This document shows, piece after piece, positions 61,705 to 64,000 of a stretch of 64,000 nucleotides of DNA. This DNA comes from Myoxocephalus aenaeus (taxonomy: Eukaryota; Chordata; Actinopteri; Perciformes; Cottidae): NCBI GenBank assembly GCA_038501785.1, contig JBAMJR010000031.1, forward strand, positions 9,195,001 through 9,259,000, written 5' to 3'. A model generated the notes under the pieces. It was not told the origin of the DNA and did no database searches. It saw nothing but the letters and a program-made list of their open reading frames with translations. The position numbers and the translations under genes are program-made. Positions within the stretch are counted from its first letter, which is position 1, and each line of letters opens with the position of its first letter.

Positions 61705-61750
61705 GTGTGATTTCGGTGTTGGCTTTGGTGTGATTTCGGTGTTGGCTGCT
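61705..61750. repeat. 23-bp tandem duplication
   Basis: GTGTGATTTCGGTGTTGGCT occurs at 61705 and again at 61728. Confidence 0.88.
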
Positions 61751-64000
61751 AGGAGCTGCTCCTGCCTGGAAGAGGAGACGCTACTGCTGGGCATGGAGCT
61801 CTCCTCCTCTAGCTGGGGCTTCCGACTGCAGGCAGGTCGCACTGTTTCTGGTGAACCTGATTTTACCCAGAATCTGACCCGGTGGCACCAATAACAAGCA
61901 TTAACAATAACTATAAAGAAATAGACATAATCTTGACTGTGAAAGGGCTATGTTCGTGTCCACTTGTCACCTAGCAATAAAGCCAAACACTGCAGTGCAC
62001 TGATGTTGATGTAAGTGACTTTCAGATAAAAGTCACAATCTTAATAGAATGTGAAGTATTTTCAACATGGAGGAGGACCAATACATTCAAACCAGTAACT
62101 GTCATATTTGATGTGGTGTCAGGCAAGTTATACATGTGAGGTCCAAAAAAGCTTCCTGTTTGAAATGTTTTTGTCACTGTCACACTGCACAAACATATAA
62201 TCTCTAATTATAGTGAGGGATATTGACTAACAAGGTGAACCCAATAGATTAAACACGTTTATAGACAGTCCTTCACAGCTTAGTATGTATGTACGAAGCT
62301 ACAGCAGCTGAATTTATTCAGCAATGGTATCTTTTTTTTCTCCAATACTGGAACACTGTTGGAATAACTCTTCTTTTTCTGACCTAAACGTTTCTGGATC
62401 TACTAACACCTACAGCTACCGGAATTGGCAGATAATATAGCATTTTGCTATGTTGGATATCATATTAAATGTTTTCTTGTAATTTACTGAGCATGCAATT
62501 TGCCATACGCCAGCTGTGATATATAATCAAAATGCAGTATGCTTATTGAGATGATTACAGTCACACAGTATTATTATCAGCTGTCTCGAGGTACAGTGAT
62601 AAAGATGTGCAATGAACTCCGGCCATGTGAAAGAAAAAAAGGGAAAATAATTCTCATTACTGAGAAAACACTGTGTGTTGCTTATGTCCAATGACAGAAG
62701 CCTAATGTGATGCAAAGAAACTAAAGCCTGTTTTACAAGCCTAGTTAGCTATTAGGTTTGTAATCTTCTGGAAATAGTGGTGGAGAAAATATCGATCTTC
62801 AATTTGCTTTTAGTGCCGGGCCAACTGCTAACTGCAGTTACGCATATACACATTTTCAATTATCCATTAGTGCACAAGCACTGAACACACATATAATTAT
62901 TTCACACACATACAGTACATTCCAACCCTATTGATTAAACAGTAAACCTGGAGAAGGAAACCATAGAAAAAGACGGCATTACACAGAGCTTACTATGATA
63001 CAAAAGGTGCTGGGGCGAATCTCCAAGGACTAAAGACTTACCATTTAATTGGTATTGCACTTCCACCCACATCAATGCACCATCTATAAAGACTATTGTG
63101 GAAAGGCGGCACTTGTCATGGGCAGCAGCAAAGCAGGTAAAGCCTACTCCAAAGTACAAATGGATTTTTTAGGCCAGGGTCACTGTGGATCATTGGCAGT
63201 CAAGATGAGGGGTCAGCCAGTCAATGGAGGTGTTTAAGCTCAGGTCATCCCGGTGAACTCCACCACCAGTAATACAGCCGGGGCAATTAAGGGCTTCAGG
63301 GTACAAGAGAATAACAGAGGGTGGATGCCTTTATTAACTTTCAATTAAACACTTTCAAACACCCTTAAGCATTACACAAACATGTAAATTATGGGAAGTG
63401 TATCTTGGGTAAATGTTTGATAGTGTCTCATTTACATGAATGCGGCACACTTGGCCATATGGCTCAATGCACTGAGACCTTGCCCGCCCACTGGATCTTA
63501 CTCTAGTGATTTTATTAGGCTTTTTGCTGTCTTTTGTTCAGCTTGTTTCAACACTGCAGTAATAGAGCTAGATGGAAATCTAAAGCCCTATTTTGAAGGC
63601 GATTAGTCTTACCTGGGGACCGCTTGTAATTTCTAATAATTGTGGACATTTTCTGTTATCTTAATCTGCGAATCTACCATGACACTTCACAATAAAAGAA
63701 AATTGAGAGTACCGAATAGTTACCTGCATAAGAAATTAATTCGGAAAGACCTTTACAATTGGGGAATTACTAAAAAATAGCTTCTTAATAAACCTGAATC
63801 AAGGACACTGTCCCTGGATGACATGTTCCTTCATTGCCATAAACATGAGAGTTTTATTTTGAGGCAGTCCCACATACACCGGCCTTCTGCCAAAAAAAAT
63901 AACTCACGAGAGAATAACTCACGAGAGAACCAAATATATAATGAATAGGCTATTTACCCCCAATTGAGCATAATTTGCTAGAAACAGTACCCAGTACAGT

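Larger units (their letters stand above)
45863..64000 (+). other. galnt9: galnt9 intron (over 18.1 kb, continues past the window)
   Basis: Begins with donor GTAAGG at 45863; no acceptor-exon pair encoding the next family block is visible up to 64000. Listed separately are a piggyBac-like MITE, a LINE copy, a composite hAT element and microsatellites. From 46480 to 48870, 51260 to 52860, 52920 to 57650 and 59610 to 64000 I see no supported gene. A repeated word, gttttgttgcctaaaccta, occurs near 54840 and 55625. A GC-richer open stretch at 61450-61890 contains a duplicated 23-bp unit but no recognisable domain. Confidence 0.85.

Noticed and set aside
61454..61894. 146-codon frame and its 99-codon antisense
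   Set aside because: The region is somewhat GC-rich with a 23-bp duplication, but neither strand shows a known domain or splice signals that fit a gene.
45863..64000. Next galnt9 exon (VWxCGG block)
   Set aside because: I looked for it on the + strand after the last exon and found no frame with the block and an acceptor, so it is taken to lie beyond the window.

Overview
This window is a stretch of vertebrate, almost certainly teleost fish, nuclear DNA. It is AT-rich and has long microsatellites, very long introns and many fish-type transposons. Bacterial-style annotation does not apply: there are no operons, ribosome binding sites or CRISPR arrays, and I found no rRNA or tRNA gene. Most open reading frames here are chance.

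The only host gene I can support is the middle of galnt9 (polypeptide N-acetylgalactosaminyltransferase 9) on the + strand. Five consecutive coding exons lie at 7864-8044, 21894-22060, 30243-30417, 38922-39119 and 45745-45862. Every junction has AG/GT splice sites and the phases join exactly. Together they give 280 codons, covering the end of the luminal stem and the first part of the GT-A catalytic domain with its DxH motif. Exon 1 (cytoplasmic tail, membrane anchor) must lie upstream. The rest of the catalytic domain and the ricin-type lectin domain must lie downstream. Everything else is intron: at least 7.8 kb before the first exon seen, then 13.8, 8.2, 8.5 and 6.6 kb, then more than 18 kb after the last.

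The introns hold a layered record of transposition. Intron 2 has a BED-finger hAT remnant (13868-14848) abutting a nearly intact Tc1/mariner element with a frameshifted DD36E transposase (14854-16073). It also has a LINE reverse-transcriptase fragment running into a 44-bp minisatellite (about 16484-16940), a solo LTR with perfect 5-bp target duplications (17661-18031), and a LINE endonuclease fragment split by a 281-bp hAT element (about 19240-20440). Intron 3 has a candidate hAT-like repeat and a tRNA-derived SINE. Intron 4 has a decayed LINE endonuclease fragment with an inverted duplication and a second LTR. The last intron has a piggyBac-like MITE only 38 bp past an exon, an internally deleted LINE with 14-bp target duplications (49814-51244), and a 1.9-kb hAT element (57662-59596) with a Harbinger-like MITE nested inside, a 400-bp near-perfect direct duplication and about 50-bp inverted arms.

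I found no undescribed multi-gene system. The most unusual structure is the composite element at 57.7-59.6 kb, followed by the nested Tc1/hAT locus and the internally deleted LINE that shares its tail with the SINE.
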